From contig NZ_JAQMUE010000082.1 in the NCBI RefSeq assembly GCF_028330985.1, forward strand, positions 62,001 to 126,000: a DNA stretch of 64,000 bases, given 5' to 3'. Made by a program: the position numbers and the translations under genes. Shown here in pieces: positions 25,479-34,152 of the stretch (position 1 is the stretch's first letter; every line of letters begins with the position of its first letter). Under the pieces are notes generated by a model, which was not told the DNA's origin, did no database searches, and saw only the letters and a program-made list of their open reading frames with translations. Source of the stretch: Roseofilum reptotaenium CS-1145. Its GTDB lineage: Bacteria > Cyanobacteriota > Cyanobacteriia > Cyanobacteriales > Desertifilaceae.

Positions 25479-27053
25479 CTATAACATATCTTCTTCTTCC
25501 TTATTCTGAACCCCGCGCATAATTCGAGAAAGTTCACTTTTTTCATTCACAGAAATTCGACTCGGTGAACCACTAATAATTCCTTCATAGTTCCGGAAAG
25601 AATCCTTGATTTCTGCACCATGTTCTGTAATCGCATATTCTCGAATGCCTTTATCATGCCACGATCCGCGCATCTTAAAGACATTGATCGCTCGCGACAT
25701 TTCCCCACGAATTTCTACATATTGTAGCATTAAAATCGTATCCGTAATCGTCGAAATATGAGATTCAGTAATCGAATGAGACCCCATAAACTGATCCGTC
25801 GTATTAGTAAAGAAACCGGTAATTTCCTCCTGTTTTGCATATCCCGTTACCCCAATCACAAATTGACGGAAAGCATTATTACTCACCCCTCGTGCTAAGG
25901 CAGACAGGGAATCAATGGCAATTCGAGATGGTTTGAATTCTGTAATTTTAGATTTAATCAATTGCAAATGATCTTCTAATCCCGCTGACTCTGGATACGC
26001 ACACAGAATTTTCAGCAGTCCTTGATTTTCCAATTCTTCAAAATCAATTCCCCAAGAGTTCGCATTCCGGAAAAGCTGGGCCCTCGATTCTTCATAGGCA
26101 AATAAAATGGCTCGTTCTGAATTCTTACAGGCATTTTCTAGAAACTTACTAACCAATAGGGTTTTACCGGTTCCTGTTGCTCCAGTGGCTAAAATAATCG
26201 AATCTTTGAAAAATCCGCCACCACACATTTCATCTAAAGTGCTAACTCCGGAAGAAACTCTAGCATTAGAAGAGCGTTGAGTAAGTCGCATCGCACCGAG
26301 CGGAAAGATATTAATTCCATTATCGGTAATGGTAAAAGGATATTCTCCTTTCATGTGCGTTGTTCCTCGAAGTTTGAGGATTTCTACGGTTCGTCGTCGT
26401 CGTTCTCCTTCTAAGGCGTTGCGAACAATAACTACATTATCGGAGACAAACTCTTCTACCCCAAAACGAGCAACTGGCCCATATTCTTCTTCCCGTTCTG
26501 TCGTCATGACGGTGGTGACACCGAGTTGTTTGAGTCTGGCAACTAGGCGAAAAATTTCTCGGCGCACCACAGAAGCGGCATCATATTGTTGAAATACAGC
26601 AGTTACGGAGTCAATGGAGACGCGCTTGGCTTTGTATTTACGAATGGCATATTGAAGCCGTTCTATTAGGGCAGAAAGGTCAAAGTTGCCGACAATATCT
26701 TGACCTTCTGGGTCAGGAGATGCATCTAATATAAATAATTTGCCATCATCTATGAGTTGCTGTAAGTCCCAACCAAAACTGGCGGAGTTTTGAATAATAT
26801 CTGTAGGAGATTCTTCAAAGGTGACAAAAATACCGGGTTCATTAAAATAGGTAATGCCATTGTAGAGAAATTGAATGGTCAGCATGGTTTTACCTGTCCC
26901 TGATGTCCCACTGACTAGGGTGCTGCGACCTTGGGGTAGTCCACCATGACTGATGTCATCAAAACCTTCAATTAGGGTTCTAATTTTGGTGATTCCAGTA
27001 AGTTTTTTATGGGGAGTCTTTTCTGGTTCGCTAATTTGATCAAATGTACTCAT
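25479..27053 (-). CDS. kaiC: Circadian clock ATPase/kinase KaiC
   Basis: This 524-residue double-domain RecA-like clock protein has CI (about 1-255) with Walker A GTSGTGKTML and catalytic EE in VTFEESPTD, and CII with GATGTGKTLL and FAYEESRAQL. The autophosphorylation pair Ser-Thr lies in TESHISTITDTILML, and the nearby VEIRGEMSRAINVFKMRG is fully conserved. The C-terminal tail GSPSRISVNEKSELSRIMRG includes the A-loop region that KaiA binds. It is the last gene of kaiABC, 80 bp after kaiB. All residues needed for the phosphorylation cycle are visible. Heptad repeats and a palindrome follow the stop. Confidence 0.99.
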   Translation of the reverse strand: MSTFDQISEPEKTPHKKLTGITKIRTLIEGFDDISHGGLPQGRSTLVSGTSGTGKTMLTIQFLYNGITYFNEPGIFVTFEESPTDIIQNSASFGWDLQQLIDDGKLFILDASPDPEGQDIVGNFDLSALIERLQYAIRKYKAKRVSIDSVTAVFQQYDAASVVRREIFRLVARLKQLGVTTVMTTEREEEYGPVARFGVEEFVSDNVVIVRNALEGERRRRTVEILKLRGTTHMKGEYPFTITDNGINIFPLGAMRLTQRSSNARVSSGVSTLDEMCGGGFFKDSIILATGATGTGKTLLVSKFLENACKNSERAILFAYEESRAQLFRNANSWGIDFEELENQGLLKILCAYPESAGLEDHLQLIKSKITEFKPSRIAIDSLSALARGVSNNAFRQFVIGVTGYAKQEEITGFFTNTTDQFMGSHSITESHISTITDTILMLQYVEIRGEMSRAINVFKMRGSWHDKGIREYAITEHGAEIKDSFRNYEGIISGSPSRISVNEKSELSRIMRGVQNKEEEDML

Positions 27054-27133
27054 AGGTGATATAGCTCTAAATTAGAATAATAAAAGAGATGATGAAAAAA
27101 GATGGTCTTGGTCATTCCTGTTTTATCCTAGAT

Positions 27134-27448
27134 TTATCCTAGACTTTCATCATCGCGCAGTTCATCATATAATAAATCGAGTCCAATCAACACTTTTTCG
27201 CGATCTGAGAGATCTCCAATGATTTTACGGACAGGAGGGGGGAGTATTTTGGCAAGGGTGGGCGTGGCGAGAATTTTATCTTCTTCAGCAAGTTGTGGGT
27301 TTTTTAGAACATCAATCACTTTGAGGGCATAAACTCCTTGGAATTCTTGTTCGAGAATGTCGTTAAGTGTTTTTAGAGCGCGTACTGAGTTGGGGGTATT
27401 TCCAGCAACGTAGAGTTTGAGAATGTAGGTTTTTTTTAGGGGACTCAT
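27134..27448 (-). CDS. kaiB: Circadian clock protein KaiB
   Basis: This 104-residue fold-switching thioredoxin-like clock protein binds the KaiC CI ring, sequesters KaiA and competes with SasA. The family signatures are [20 protein letters not shown], the long [21 protein letters not shown] segment, and [20 protein letters not shown]. Length and C-terminal acidic tail match canonical clock KaiB rather than the non-clock paralogues. It is the middle gene of the kaiABC operon: 62 bp after kaiA and 80 bp before kaiC. Confidence 0.99.
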   Translation of the reverse strand: MSPLKKTYILKLYVAGNTPNSVRALKTLNDILEQEFQGVYALKVIDVLKNPQLAEEDKILATPTLAKILPPPVRKIIGDLSDREKVLIGLDLLYDELRDDESLG

Positions 27449-27510
27449 GGTTGTTCTGTGTCAAAGGGTTCTAGATAGTGTTGTCATTCAGGACTATGAA
27501 TTCACAAGAG

Positions 27511-28425
27511 TTAGGATTCACGAGGAATTGAGCGGCGATACATTTCACACAAATGGGCAATAGTATCAATTAGGGTTAAACGATAGTCAAGTAAAATCTC
27601 TTCACTCCGTCCTTCTAGCTGTAATTGTTTGGAAAATTCTTCCATTAGTTCCATGTGAATTTCAACAATTTGAGACACAGAAATATCGGCAAAAAAAGCG
27701 ATGTTTACAAACTCGTCAATTTTGGAGTTGGTTCCTTCATCATCGGAGAAATAAGTCAGTATTATATCCTCATAGTCTTTTTTTAAGCAATCGAGTAAAT
27801 CTTGTTGTTTTTCATAAGATAAACGACGGAAAAAGTTTTTGGGGTCTCGTTTGTAATACACGCCGAGATATCCTAGTCGTTCTTTAAGTTTCTCCGCTAA
27901 ACGTCGTTGCTGACGTTTTAGGGAGTTTTGAATGGCGATCGCATCGATCGCATTTCCGGGTTGTGCGCTGGTCGATTTTTGGGTGGTTGATAGTTCCAGA
28001 AATTTGGCGATCGCCCGATTAATGACCGAGGGAACTTCTTGCAGTTGCTCGGCCGTGACTTCTAAAACTGCATCATGGTATAATCGCCTTATCCCTGTTA
28101 GATTAGGACGGTCTAAATTATCCGTTTCTTCTTCATTCTTTGAGTGAAGTTCTAGAGGTGGGCTTTGTGCCATAGATTCCCCGATCGCCACTAGAGGTAA
28201 ATAGGTTTTTTGTTGCCGCAGTTTACCTAAGAGTTCCGATATCTCCGGGGTCTGTTCTACCACCAAACAGTCAATTTGCTGTCTGTGCTGATCGACATAT
28301 TCGATTAACTCACCTTCAGAAAATAAGCGAGTGTGAGCATGGCGAGTGTCTTCTAGGCATTGCTCTAAGGCATCGCCAAGGGACGCGGATCGGACAAAGG
28401 TACAGATAGACAGTTGAGAGGGCAC
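27511..28425 (-). CDS. kaiA: Circadian clock protein KaiA (full length)
   Basis: This 304-residue protein stimulates KaiC autophosphorylation. The N-terminal pseudo-receiver domain (about 1-140, LSICTFVRSASLGDALEQCL start) is present. It is linked to the C-terminal four-helix dimer/KaiC-binding domain, which contains LGVYYKRDPKNFFRRL, FFADISVSQIVEIHMELMEE and LDYRLTLIDTIAHLCEMYRR. Heterocystous Nostocales often keep only the C-terminal part, so the full length argues for a non-heterocystous lineage. It is the first gene of the leftward kaiABC operon and is divergent from a kinase-like gene across a 279-bp gap that must contain both promoters. Confidence 0.98.
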   Translation of the reverse strand: MPSQLSICTFVRSASLGDALEQCLEDTRHAHTRLFSEGELIEYVDQHRQQIDCLVVEQTPEISELLGKLRQQKTYLPLVAIGESMAQSPPLELHSKNEEETDNLDRPNLTGIRRLYHDAVLEVTAEQLQEVPSVINRAIAKFLELSTTQKSTSAQPGNAIDAIAIQNSLKRQQRRLAEKLKERLGYLGVYYKRDPKNFFRRLSYEKQQDLLDCLKKDYEDIILTYFSDDEGTNSKIDEFVNIAFFADISVSQIVEIHMELMEEFSKQLQLEGRSEEILLDYRLTLIDTIAHLCEMYRRSIPRES

Positions 28426-28704
28426 GCCAAGGTGTTAAAAGAAACTACAGGTATCGGCTTCGCCTATAGAAAAAAGCGTTGCGTCAATAATCGAGTAAAT
28501 TTATTTTTTTACAAGTCTTTATATCAATGTAAACATTCTAGACTTAATTGTAAATAAATTGTTATGTTTCTGGGAAGTTTTCCGGTCTGCTTAGGGCTAC
28601 CTCCCTGAAATTCTGGTTAATGATCCAGAATTAGGTGAGCGATCGCTTACTGATTTCAGGCTTAAGCCACCAGGTGTTGCTGACATTGTGGTTACCTAAC
28701 GTTC

Positions 28705-29913
28705 ATGAACCCTCCTTTGCTCCAAGCTTTTACTTCTCCAGTGGTCGTCTGTCCACAAACCACTCTGCTCGAAAGGGCCTTAATAGAATGGAGTTTAACG
28801 GATCGAGAGCTGCTTGTGGTTATCGATCCGGCCCAATTCCCGATCGCCTGTATCCAGTTTTCCCGGTGGTTACCGTATTGGCTGCATCAAGACTCCCAAG
28901 GGGTTCATACTCCTTCATTACTCAAAATCAACCCTCAATTATACCAAATTGGAGAACCGATATTAGAAGCGATCGCCTGTTTTGCCAGCGACCTAGAGAT
29001 CGGCGCACTTCAAGAGCAACTCCAACAGTTTAATCCGGCGATCGCCTGCCATTATGCTCTCATCAATCAGGAACGGGAATTTGTGGGATTGCTCGATAAC
29101 CAGCGCTTGCTTCAATATTCCTTAGATCAGAAAGCGGCTCATGGACTAGAGCGAAGAGAAGCAGGAGGACGGGAGATCTTCCTGAGCGATCGCACCTTGG
29201 ATACTCACCCCTTCTCCCAAACCCTTCCCTCACCCCTGTTTTCCTCCTCCCATACAGACAATCTCTCCCAGCTCTCTCCAGAGTCTCCAGCCGACTGGCA
29301 ACTTCAAACTCTCTTGACTCGCGTTACTCAATTGGTCAAGGAAAATCATGCCAAAGACCAGATCTTAGCCTATATCAGCCATGCTCTAAAAACACCAATT
29401 ACCTCAATTTTAGGTTTATCCAACCTATTATCCCATCCCCATCACTCCCTCAGTGAACCTCGACAACAGCAGTACTTAAATTTGATTCATCAAGGAGCCA
29501 AACAACTGAGGATGATGACTGATGATGTAGTCACTTGGACACAGCTCGAACTGGGAGAAGTCGTGTTAAAGAAATCGCCAGTTAAGCTCTCCCAATTATG
29601 CGATCGCATCTTAGCCAGCTTTCAAGAATTGGTGCAAGATCGGGTCGAACCACCCTACCTGAATCTCACCCCAGATCCCGATCTTACCGATGTAATGGCT
29701 GATGAATTTTGGGTGCGGCAAATGCTCAACCGACTATTATCGTATAACGTATGGGCGATCGGCGATGGGTCGCATTATCGCTCTCCCCAACCTCTCTCCA
29801 TGGCTCTCGAACTTGAGATCCAAGCTCAAGGAGGATTTTGGATTAGCTTTCGTTTAACCAATCCTCACTTAACAACCCCGATTGTTGGTATTCCCTTGTT
29901 TGGTTTCTCCTGA
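28705..29913 (+). CDS. Histidine kinase-like protein with degenerate ATPase domain, divergent from kaiA
   Basis: This 402-residue protein has an N-terminal region (about 1-150) resembling a CBS-like pair (TTLLERALIEWSLTDRELLV, ACIQFSRWLPYWLH). A low-complexity linker follows, then a HisKA helix pair with a phospho-acceptor histidine in LAYISHALKTPITSILGLSN (about residue 226). The following region begins like a HATPase (ADEFWVRQMLNRLL), but I see no G1 (DxGxG) or G2 (GxGxG) box and the protein ends early. It may be a phosphotransfer or scaffold protein rather than an active kinase. Its position next to kaiABC suggests, but does not prove, a role in clock input or output. Confidence 0.75.
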   Translation: MNPPLLQAFTSPVVVCPQTTLLERALIEWSLTDRELLVVIDPAQFPIACIQFSRWLPYWLHQDSQGVHTPSLLKINPQLYQIGEPILEAIACFASDLEIGALQEQLQQFNPAIACHYALINQEREFVGLLDNQRLLQYSLDQKAAHGLERREAGGREIFLSDRTLDTHPFSQTLPSPLFSSSHTDNLSQLSPESPADWQLQTLLTRVTQLVKENHAKDQILAYISHALKTPITSILGLSNLLSHPHHSLSEPRQQQYLNLIHQGAKQLRMMTDDVVTWTQLELGEVVLKKSPVKLSQLCDRILASFQELVQDRVEPPYLNLTPDPDLTDVMADEFWVRQMLNRLLSYNVWAIGDGSHYRSPQPLSMALELEIQAQGGFWISFRLTNPHLTTPIVGIPLFGFS

Positions 29914-29999
29914 TTCTGAACTAGCGGTTTCTACTCTGTTACAAGTGATTAAAATAGCTGCAAGTCAGGGATAGGGGGCGCTCCCTGAGCCAAGCTATA

Positions 30000-30269
30000 T
30001 GGATTGTTTCATCTAAAATAGGGCTTTGTTTGTAGTAATATCAAATCTATTTATTTACGCTACAGAGATCTGTAGGGGCGGGTTATACCCAAATCTTGTA
30101 GACTAACAACTATTGCAAGTAAACCCACCCTCCTCCACCATGTCTCTACTTGTAGCAACCATTTAAGGATTTGATATAAGCACGAAGAGTGCTTAAAAGC
30201 CTAGCTGGAGAGGGTTAAAACCCTCACTAGAAACAAAATCTAATGCACCAAATTAGGTGAAACAGTCCA
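30000..30269. mobile_element. MITE-like element A, copy 1 (interrupted by element B)
   Basis: The ends are inverted repeats: TGGATTGTTTCATCTAA on the left and the complement of TGGACTGTTTCACCTAA on the right. Interior blocks are shared with the copy at 47976-48104, including GGGCTTTGTTTG, AAGCACGAAGAGTGCTTAAA and AGCCTAGCTGGAGAGGG. This copy is about 140 bp longer because of a nested insertion. Its right end abuts the stop codon of the Uma2 gene. No ORF is present, so it would move only with an outside transposase. Confidence 0.8.
30038..30177. mobile_element. MITE-like element B nested in element A
   Basis: About 140 bp absent from the other copy of element A, bounded by the perfect inverted repeat ATATCAAATC / GATTTGATAT. 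It contains no ORF. The break separates GGGCTTTGTTTGTAGTA from AAGCACGAAGAGTGC, which are nearly adjacent in the 47976 copy. This shows that B inserted into a pre-existing A. Confidence 0.75.
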
Positions 30270-31037
30270 CTACAAAGAATCAGGATCGATATTTAACTGT
30301 CGCAGTTTCTCCCGTAGCTGTTGTAAGTCCGATTCGGCACTTTCAGCTCGCTCTGTGGCGCGATCGCGCTCTAATTCAGCACTGTTAGCTCTGTCCCGCT
30401 CTAGTTCTTTTTCCTGACGTTGGCGATCGCGCTCTTGCACGACATCCTCATAAGTCCCGAACGCTTCCCCACTCGGCGTGAATAACTGCAATGTTTGCTC
30501 GCTGCTACTAAAACTCACCTGTAATAGCGGACTTTTCCAACCTTCCATTTGAGGAATTTCTGTTAATATTCCCCCACTTCTCAACCATCCTTGCAGTTGA
30601 TTCTTTTTCGGATTGTAGACATAATATTCTTCCACGCCATAATAGTCGTAGAACTCAAACTTATCGTCCATTTCGCCTTTACTATTACTCGGCGAGATGA
30701 TCTCAAATGCCACTTGAGGCACAATATTTCCTTCTTCCCATTGTTTATAGGAGCCTCTATCTTTTTTCTCCACTCCCAAAACCACCATGATATCCGGTGC
30801 TTGGCTAAACGGTAAATTTTCTTCTGCTACTGTTAACGTTCCCGCTTTTTTGGGATACCACAACAAATCACCCGCCACAAACACATTTTCTCGCTCTTGA
30901 AACAGAGCCGACAATCCTCCGACAATGGTGGTAATTAAACGAAATTGAATCGTATTATCCGCCATCGGTTTTCCATCACTTTCTGGGTAGAGTCGAGCGG
31001 CAACTTGCGATTGAGAAAGTAATTCTTGTACCATCAT
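30270..31037 (-). CDS. Uma2 family (DUF820) restriction endonuclease-fold protein
   Basis: This 255-residue protein of the PD-(D/E)xK-like Uma2 family is abundant in cyanobacteria. The core includes VAGDLLWYPKKAG, APDIMVVLGVEKKDRG, QVAFEIISPSNSKGEMDDKF (the E...SpS/K motif) and YDYYGVEEYYVYNPKKNQL. The final roughly 60 residues form a charged coiled coil with ERDRATERAESAESDLQQL-type repeats, typical of the family. Its biological role is unresolved; many are found near mobile DNA. The stop codon lies directly next to the end of a MITE-like element, so the element may have inserted exactly at the gene end. Confidence 0.88.
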   Translation of the reverse strand: MMVQELLSQSQVAARLYPESDGKPMADNTIQFRLITTIVGGLSALFQERENVFVAGDLLWYPKKAGTLTVAEENLPFSQAPDIMVVLGVEKKDRGSYKQWEEGNIVPQVAFEIISPSNSKGEMDDKFEFYDYYGVEEYYVYNPKKNQLQGWLRSGGILTEIPQMEGWKSPLLQVSFSSSEQTLQLFTPSGEAFGTYEDVVQERDRQRQEKELERDRANSAELERDRATERAESAESDLQQLREKLRQLNIDPDSL

Positions 31038-31170
31038 TTCGACCTGAATACCGATCGTGTTTGCACTCCTATTTTGAGGATACCATACAGCTTTGCTGTA
31101 GTGGAGGAATGGGGAGATAGGGGGATCGAAAGGTAGCGCATAAAGGGCGAAAACTTCTGTCAGCCTCTAC

Positions 31171-31473
31171 TTAAGACTCAAATGTCTCTTTTACTCCAGA
31201 ACCCGTGGCTTCTTGAATCAAGGCTTCGGCGCGATCGCCATCTTGATAGAGTAATTCTAAAAACTCCCAGGGTTCCATCCCGACTAACCGGGCGTAAAAT
31301 CCAACTTCACCCATAATTCTGGCTTCTGACTGGCGCAAATACATACTGAGGCAGTGATGGGCCTGGTTTTCGGGTTGGCGTTGGGTACGGAAAAAGGCTA
31401 AAGCATTGAGTAACCGGTCTTCATAGGGCGCGAGGGGTCTAATGTTCAGGTTTTGGGGAGTGCGTTGAGTCAT
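31171..31473 (-). CDS. Conserved cyanobacterial hypothetical protein
   Basis: This 100-residue, mostly helical soluble protein reads MTQRTPQNLNIRPLAPYEDR at the start, then LLNALAFFRTQRQPENQAHH and an end rich in acidic residues (ELLYQDGDRAEALIQEATGS). It has no transmembrane segment or recognised catalytic motif. The composition and clean ATG look like a genuine conserved small protein of cyanobacteria, but I assign no function. It lies between the Uma2 gene and the ycf46 promoter region, leftward. Confidence 0.7.
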   Translation of the reverse strand: MTQRTPQNLNIRPLAPYEDRLLNALAFFRTQRQPENQAHHCLSMYLRQSEARIMGEVGFYARLVGMEPWEFLELLYQDGDRAEALIQEATGSGVKETFES

Positions 31474-31652
31474 AGGGTTACAGCCGTAATGGATAATGGG
31501 AACACCCTGTAGGGGCGATCGTAGAGCTGGTTAACGGGGAAAAAAAATAAGCAAATAAGGCTCAAGCCCTCTCAGTGACTGCCTCCGACGCTCGGAACGA
31601 AAATGCGTTGTTTCAGCGATTGGCTGAGGTGCGTCGGTTTTATAGCGCTATG

Positions 31653-31715
31653 GGCGGGTAAGGGGAGTCTATACTATAAATTTACAATATTTAAACTGAG
31701 TCTCCTATACCCGCC
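31653..31715. promoter_or_regulatory. Long imperfect stem-loop upstream of ycf46
   Basis: GGCGGGTA at 31653-31660 pairs with TACCCGCC at 31708-31715, and the stem extends inward through GGGGAGTCT / AGTCTCC with mismatches around an A/T-rich loop (ACTATAAATTTACAATATTT). It ends 13 bp before the ycf46 ATG, so it could fold in the leader and affect translation, or be a small dispersed repeat. Confidence 0.5.
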
Positions 31716-31728
31716 AACTTGATAGTCC

Positions 31729-33228
31729 ATGAGTTTTAAGGAAGAATTTGAACTACTACTGCGATCGCGCTATCCCATCATCTACATTCCCACTGCCGAA
31801 GAAGAACGGGTGGAAAGGGCGATCGCCGAATCGGCCAAAAACCTCGGCAGTCGGGGAGTCTATACCTGGGATTTCGTCGATGGTTATCAGGGCAATCCCA
31901 ATGATAACGGGTTTGGTCGTCGCAACCCCCTCCAAGCCTTAGAATTCGTCCAGAAAGTTCCCCCCACAGCCGCCGGGATTTTTGTTCTCCGGGATTTTCA
32001 GCGCTTTTTGGAGGATATTTCCATCTCGCGGAAACTGAGAAATTTAGCCCGCAGCCTCAAATCGGAAGCCAAAAACTTGGTGATTCTAGCTCCAGAAATT
32101 GCCATCCCCACCGACTTAACCGAAGTGATTACCGTCTTAGAATTTCCCTTACCCCAGAGTGGAGATATTCGAGAAGAAGTCAGGCGGTTACTGATGGGAT
32201 TAGGACAAGTCATTGAGCAAGAAGTCCTGGAAGAAATTGTCCGCTGTTGTCAAGGTCTTTCCCTAGAGCGCATTCGTCGAGTATTGGGAAAAGCGATCGC
32301 CACCCATGGGGAATTGCGCCCGGAAGATGTAGACCTGATTTTAGAAGAAAAGCGGCAAACCATTCGCCAAACCCAAATCCTCGACTTTTATCCCGCTCAA
32401 GAACAAATTTCCGACATTGGTGGTTTAGAAAACCTCAAAGACTGGCTCTTGCGGCGCGGTGGCGGGTTTTCCGAGCAAGCTAGAGCCTACGGACTGCCCC
32501 ATCCCCGTGGTTTACTGTTAGTGGGCATTCAAGGAACGGGGAAATCTCTGACGGCAAAAGCGATCGCCCACCATTGGCATCTTCCCCTCCTGCGCCTCGA
32601 TGTGGGACGACTATTTGCCGGACTCGTGGGAGAATCGGAATCGAGAACCCGGCAAATGATTCAACTGGCTGAAGCTCTCGCTCCTTGCATTTTATGGATT
32701 GACGAAATTGACAAAGCCTTTAGCGGCATGGGATCGCGGGGAGATGCAGGTACAACGAATCGGGTATTCGGAACCTTTGTCACTTGGCTAGCAGAAAAAA
32801 CCTCACCGGTTTTTGTCGTTGCCACCGCTAATAATATCCAAAGTTTACCCCCAGAACTATTACGCAAAGGGCGATTTGATGAAATCTTTTTTGTGGGACT
32901 CCCCACCCAAGAAGAACGACAAGCCATTTTTGAAGTTCATCTTTCTCGGTTGCGTCCCCAAAGTCTGAGAAATTATGAGTTCAAACGTCTTGCCTATGAA
33001 ACCCCGGATTTTTCCGGGGCAGAAATTGAACAAATGATTGTAGAAGCCATGCACATTGGCTTTAGTCAAAACCGGGATTTTACCACCGATGATATCCTAG
33101 AGGCAGCCAGTCAAATTGTTCCCTTAGCTCGCACGGCTCAAGAACAAATTGAATTGTTACAATCTTGGGCAGCATCCGGTAAAGCGAGACTTGCCTCTCG
33201 TTCAAGTGGTTTAAAACCGCCCTTGTAG
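31729..33228 (+). CDS. ycf46: Ycf46-type AAA+ ATPase
   Basis: This 499-residue AAA+ protein has N-terminal [19 protein letters not shown] followed by a degenerate P-loop-like domain (about 1-200). The active AAA+ module contains Walker [19 protein letters not shown], Walker [11 protein letters not shown], sensor 1 VVATANN, and arginine finger region [13 protein letters not shown]. Ycf46 is conserved in cyanobacteria and some plastids; the Synechocystis homologue has been linked to inorganic carbon/stress physiology and thylakoid association. The gene is 27 bp upstream of an SH3-domain protein and may be co-transcribed with it. An imperfect stem-loop precedes the start. Confidence 0.92.
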   Translation: MSFKEEFELLLRSRYPIIYIPTAEEERVERAIAESAKNLGSRGVYTWDFVDGYQGNPNDNGFGRRNPLQALEFVQKVPPTAAGIFVLRDFQRFLEDISISRKLRNLARSLKSEAKNLVILAPEIAIPTDLTEVITVLEFPLPQSGDIREEVRRLLMGLGQVIEQEVLEEIVRCCQGLSLERIRRVLGKAIATHGELRPEDVDLILEEKRQTIRQTQILDFYPAQEQISDIGGLENLKDWLLRRGGGFSEQARAYGLPHPRGLLLVGIQGTGKSLTAKAIAHHWHLPLLRLDVGRLFAGLVGESESRTRQMIQLAEALAPCILWIDEIDKAFSGMGSRGDAGTTNRVFGTFVTWLAEKTSPVFVVATANNIQSLPPELLRKGRFDEIFFVGLPTQEERQAIFEVHLSRLRPQSLRNYEFKRLAYETPDFSGAEIEQMIVEAMHIGFSQNRDFTTDDILEAASQIVPLARTAQEQIELLQSWAASGKARLASRSSGLKPPL

Positions 33229-33255
33229 TCGTTATTATTTTCCAGATTTATTCTT

Positions 33256-33687
33256 ATGGTTGGTAGATTAGTTTCCGGATTTTTTCAAGTATTTTTGGGG
33301 ATCGCGTTGGCGATCGCCCTGATGTTAGTCGGTGGATTAGCCGCTGCCCGTTATTTTATGGCCAGAATGACCATTGACCCTCCCAAACCGGAGTTTCCAG
33401 AGGCACAAGAGGCTAAACCGGCTTCTGCTTCCCTGTCTACTCCTGCTGAAGTCCAAAAGCCAAAAGAACCGGAACTTCCAGAAGGAGCCTACAAAGCGAG
33501 AGTCACTTGGCCCGATGGTCTGATCTTGCGGAATGCCCCCAGTTATGAGTCGGGGTCTATTGGTGGAGTCGGTTATAATGAAACGTTGTATGTGATTGGA
33601 GAAAGTGAAGATAAGATTTGGCAAAAAGTTCGGGTTGCTTCTCGAGATGCCTGGGTGAAAGGGGGAAATGTAGAGAAAGTGGAATAG
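33256..33687 (+). CDS. Membrane-anchored SH3b domain protein
   Basis: This 143-residue protein has an N-terminal membrane segment (FQVFLGIALAIALMLVGGLA) and a Pro/Glu/Ala-rich spacer (about 40-80). A C-terminal bacterial SH3 domain follows (ARVTWPDGLILRNAPSYESG, YNETLYVIGESEDKIWQKVR, DAWVKGGNVEKVE). SH3b domains in the periplasm usually bind cell-wall peptides. It starts 27 bp after ycf46, suggesting a bicistronic transcript. A run of heptad repeats follows the stop codon. Confidence 0.82.
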   Translation: MVGRLVSGFFQVFLGIALAIALMLVGGLAAARYFMARMTIDPPKPEFPEAQEAKPASASLSTPAEVQKPKEPELPEGAYKARVTWPDGLILRNAPSYESGSIGGVGYNETLYVIGESEDKIWQKVRVASRDAWVKGGNVEKVE

Positions 33688-33688
33688 A

Positions 33689-33735
33689 AGGGAATGGGGA
33701 ATGGGGAATAGGGAATAGGGAATAGGGAATGGAGA
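33689..33735. repeat. Heptad tandem repeat (GGGAATA)
   Basis: Six to seven copies of GGGAATA/GGGAATG run head to tail directly after the SH3 gene. The heptad matches copies in other gaps, read on either strand. Confidence 0.8.
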
Positions 33736-33740
33736 TGCAA

Positions 33741-33828
33741 TTCTCTCTTCTATGAAGTACAGCTTGAAGCCTCAGACCCTAAGTAATACAAGCTATTGCC
33801 TGTTGCCTATTGCCTAGTGCGAAGCGCA
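33741..33828. repeat. Dispersed repeat, copy 1 (inverted copy at 44834)
   Basis: This roughly 88-bp stretch, from TTCTCTCTTCTATGAAGTAC through GCTTGAAGCCT and ACAAGCTATTGCC to TGCGAAGCGC, reappears reverse-complemented at 44834-44924. The end at GCGAAGCGC is part of the TAGCGCTTCGCGCTA palindrome family. There is no coding potential. Confidence 0.75.
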
Positions 33829-33960
33829 AATTAAATGTTAAGAAATATCTCTAAACCTCAAGCTTGATTGCAATTTAGGGGCAATTATGCACTGAAAAGA
33901 AACTTGGGTGATACCCTGAGAAGACAAAATTGATCAGCACTCATCCAGAAATCATCTTTT

Positions 33961-34134
33961 ATGTATAATAAGTCTTCTAATTCGGATTGGCTTGAAGCGA
34001 TCGTTACTGGTAGTATCGGTGCAGGTATTGTAACTTCTTTTGCCGTCAGTCAAGGACAACACCCCCTAGTCGGTTTAGCCATTACCTTATTTGCGGGTAT
34101 CTGCGCTTGGTTAATCGATCGGCAAATGCACTAA
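33961..34134 (+). CDS. Small one- to two-helix membrane protein (57 residues)
   Basis: The short open frame reads MYNKSSNSDWLEAIVTGSIG, then AGIVTSFAVSQGQHPLVGLA and ITLFAGICAWLIDRQMH. Two hydrophobic stretches separated by QGQHP suggest a helical hairpin in the membrane. Codon use looks normal and HIP1 sequence occurs within it. The stop is immediately followed by the TTG that opens the peptidoglycan-binding frame, hinting at coupling. No clear Shine-Dalgarno sequence is visible. I know of no function; it resembles other cyanobacterial small membrane proteins. Confidence 0.6.
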   Translation: MYNKSSNSDWLEAIVTGSIGAGIVTSFAVSQGQHPLVGLAITLFAGICAWLIDRQMH

Positions 34135-34152
34135 TTGATACTGATTCAATCC

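Noticed and set aside
33689-33735. Possible CRISPR-like array
   Set aside because: The unit is a 7-bp head-to-tail repeat with no spacers; it is a heptad microsatellite of the type common in filamentous cyanobacteria.
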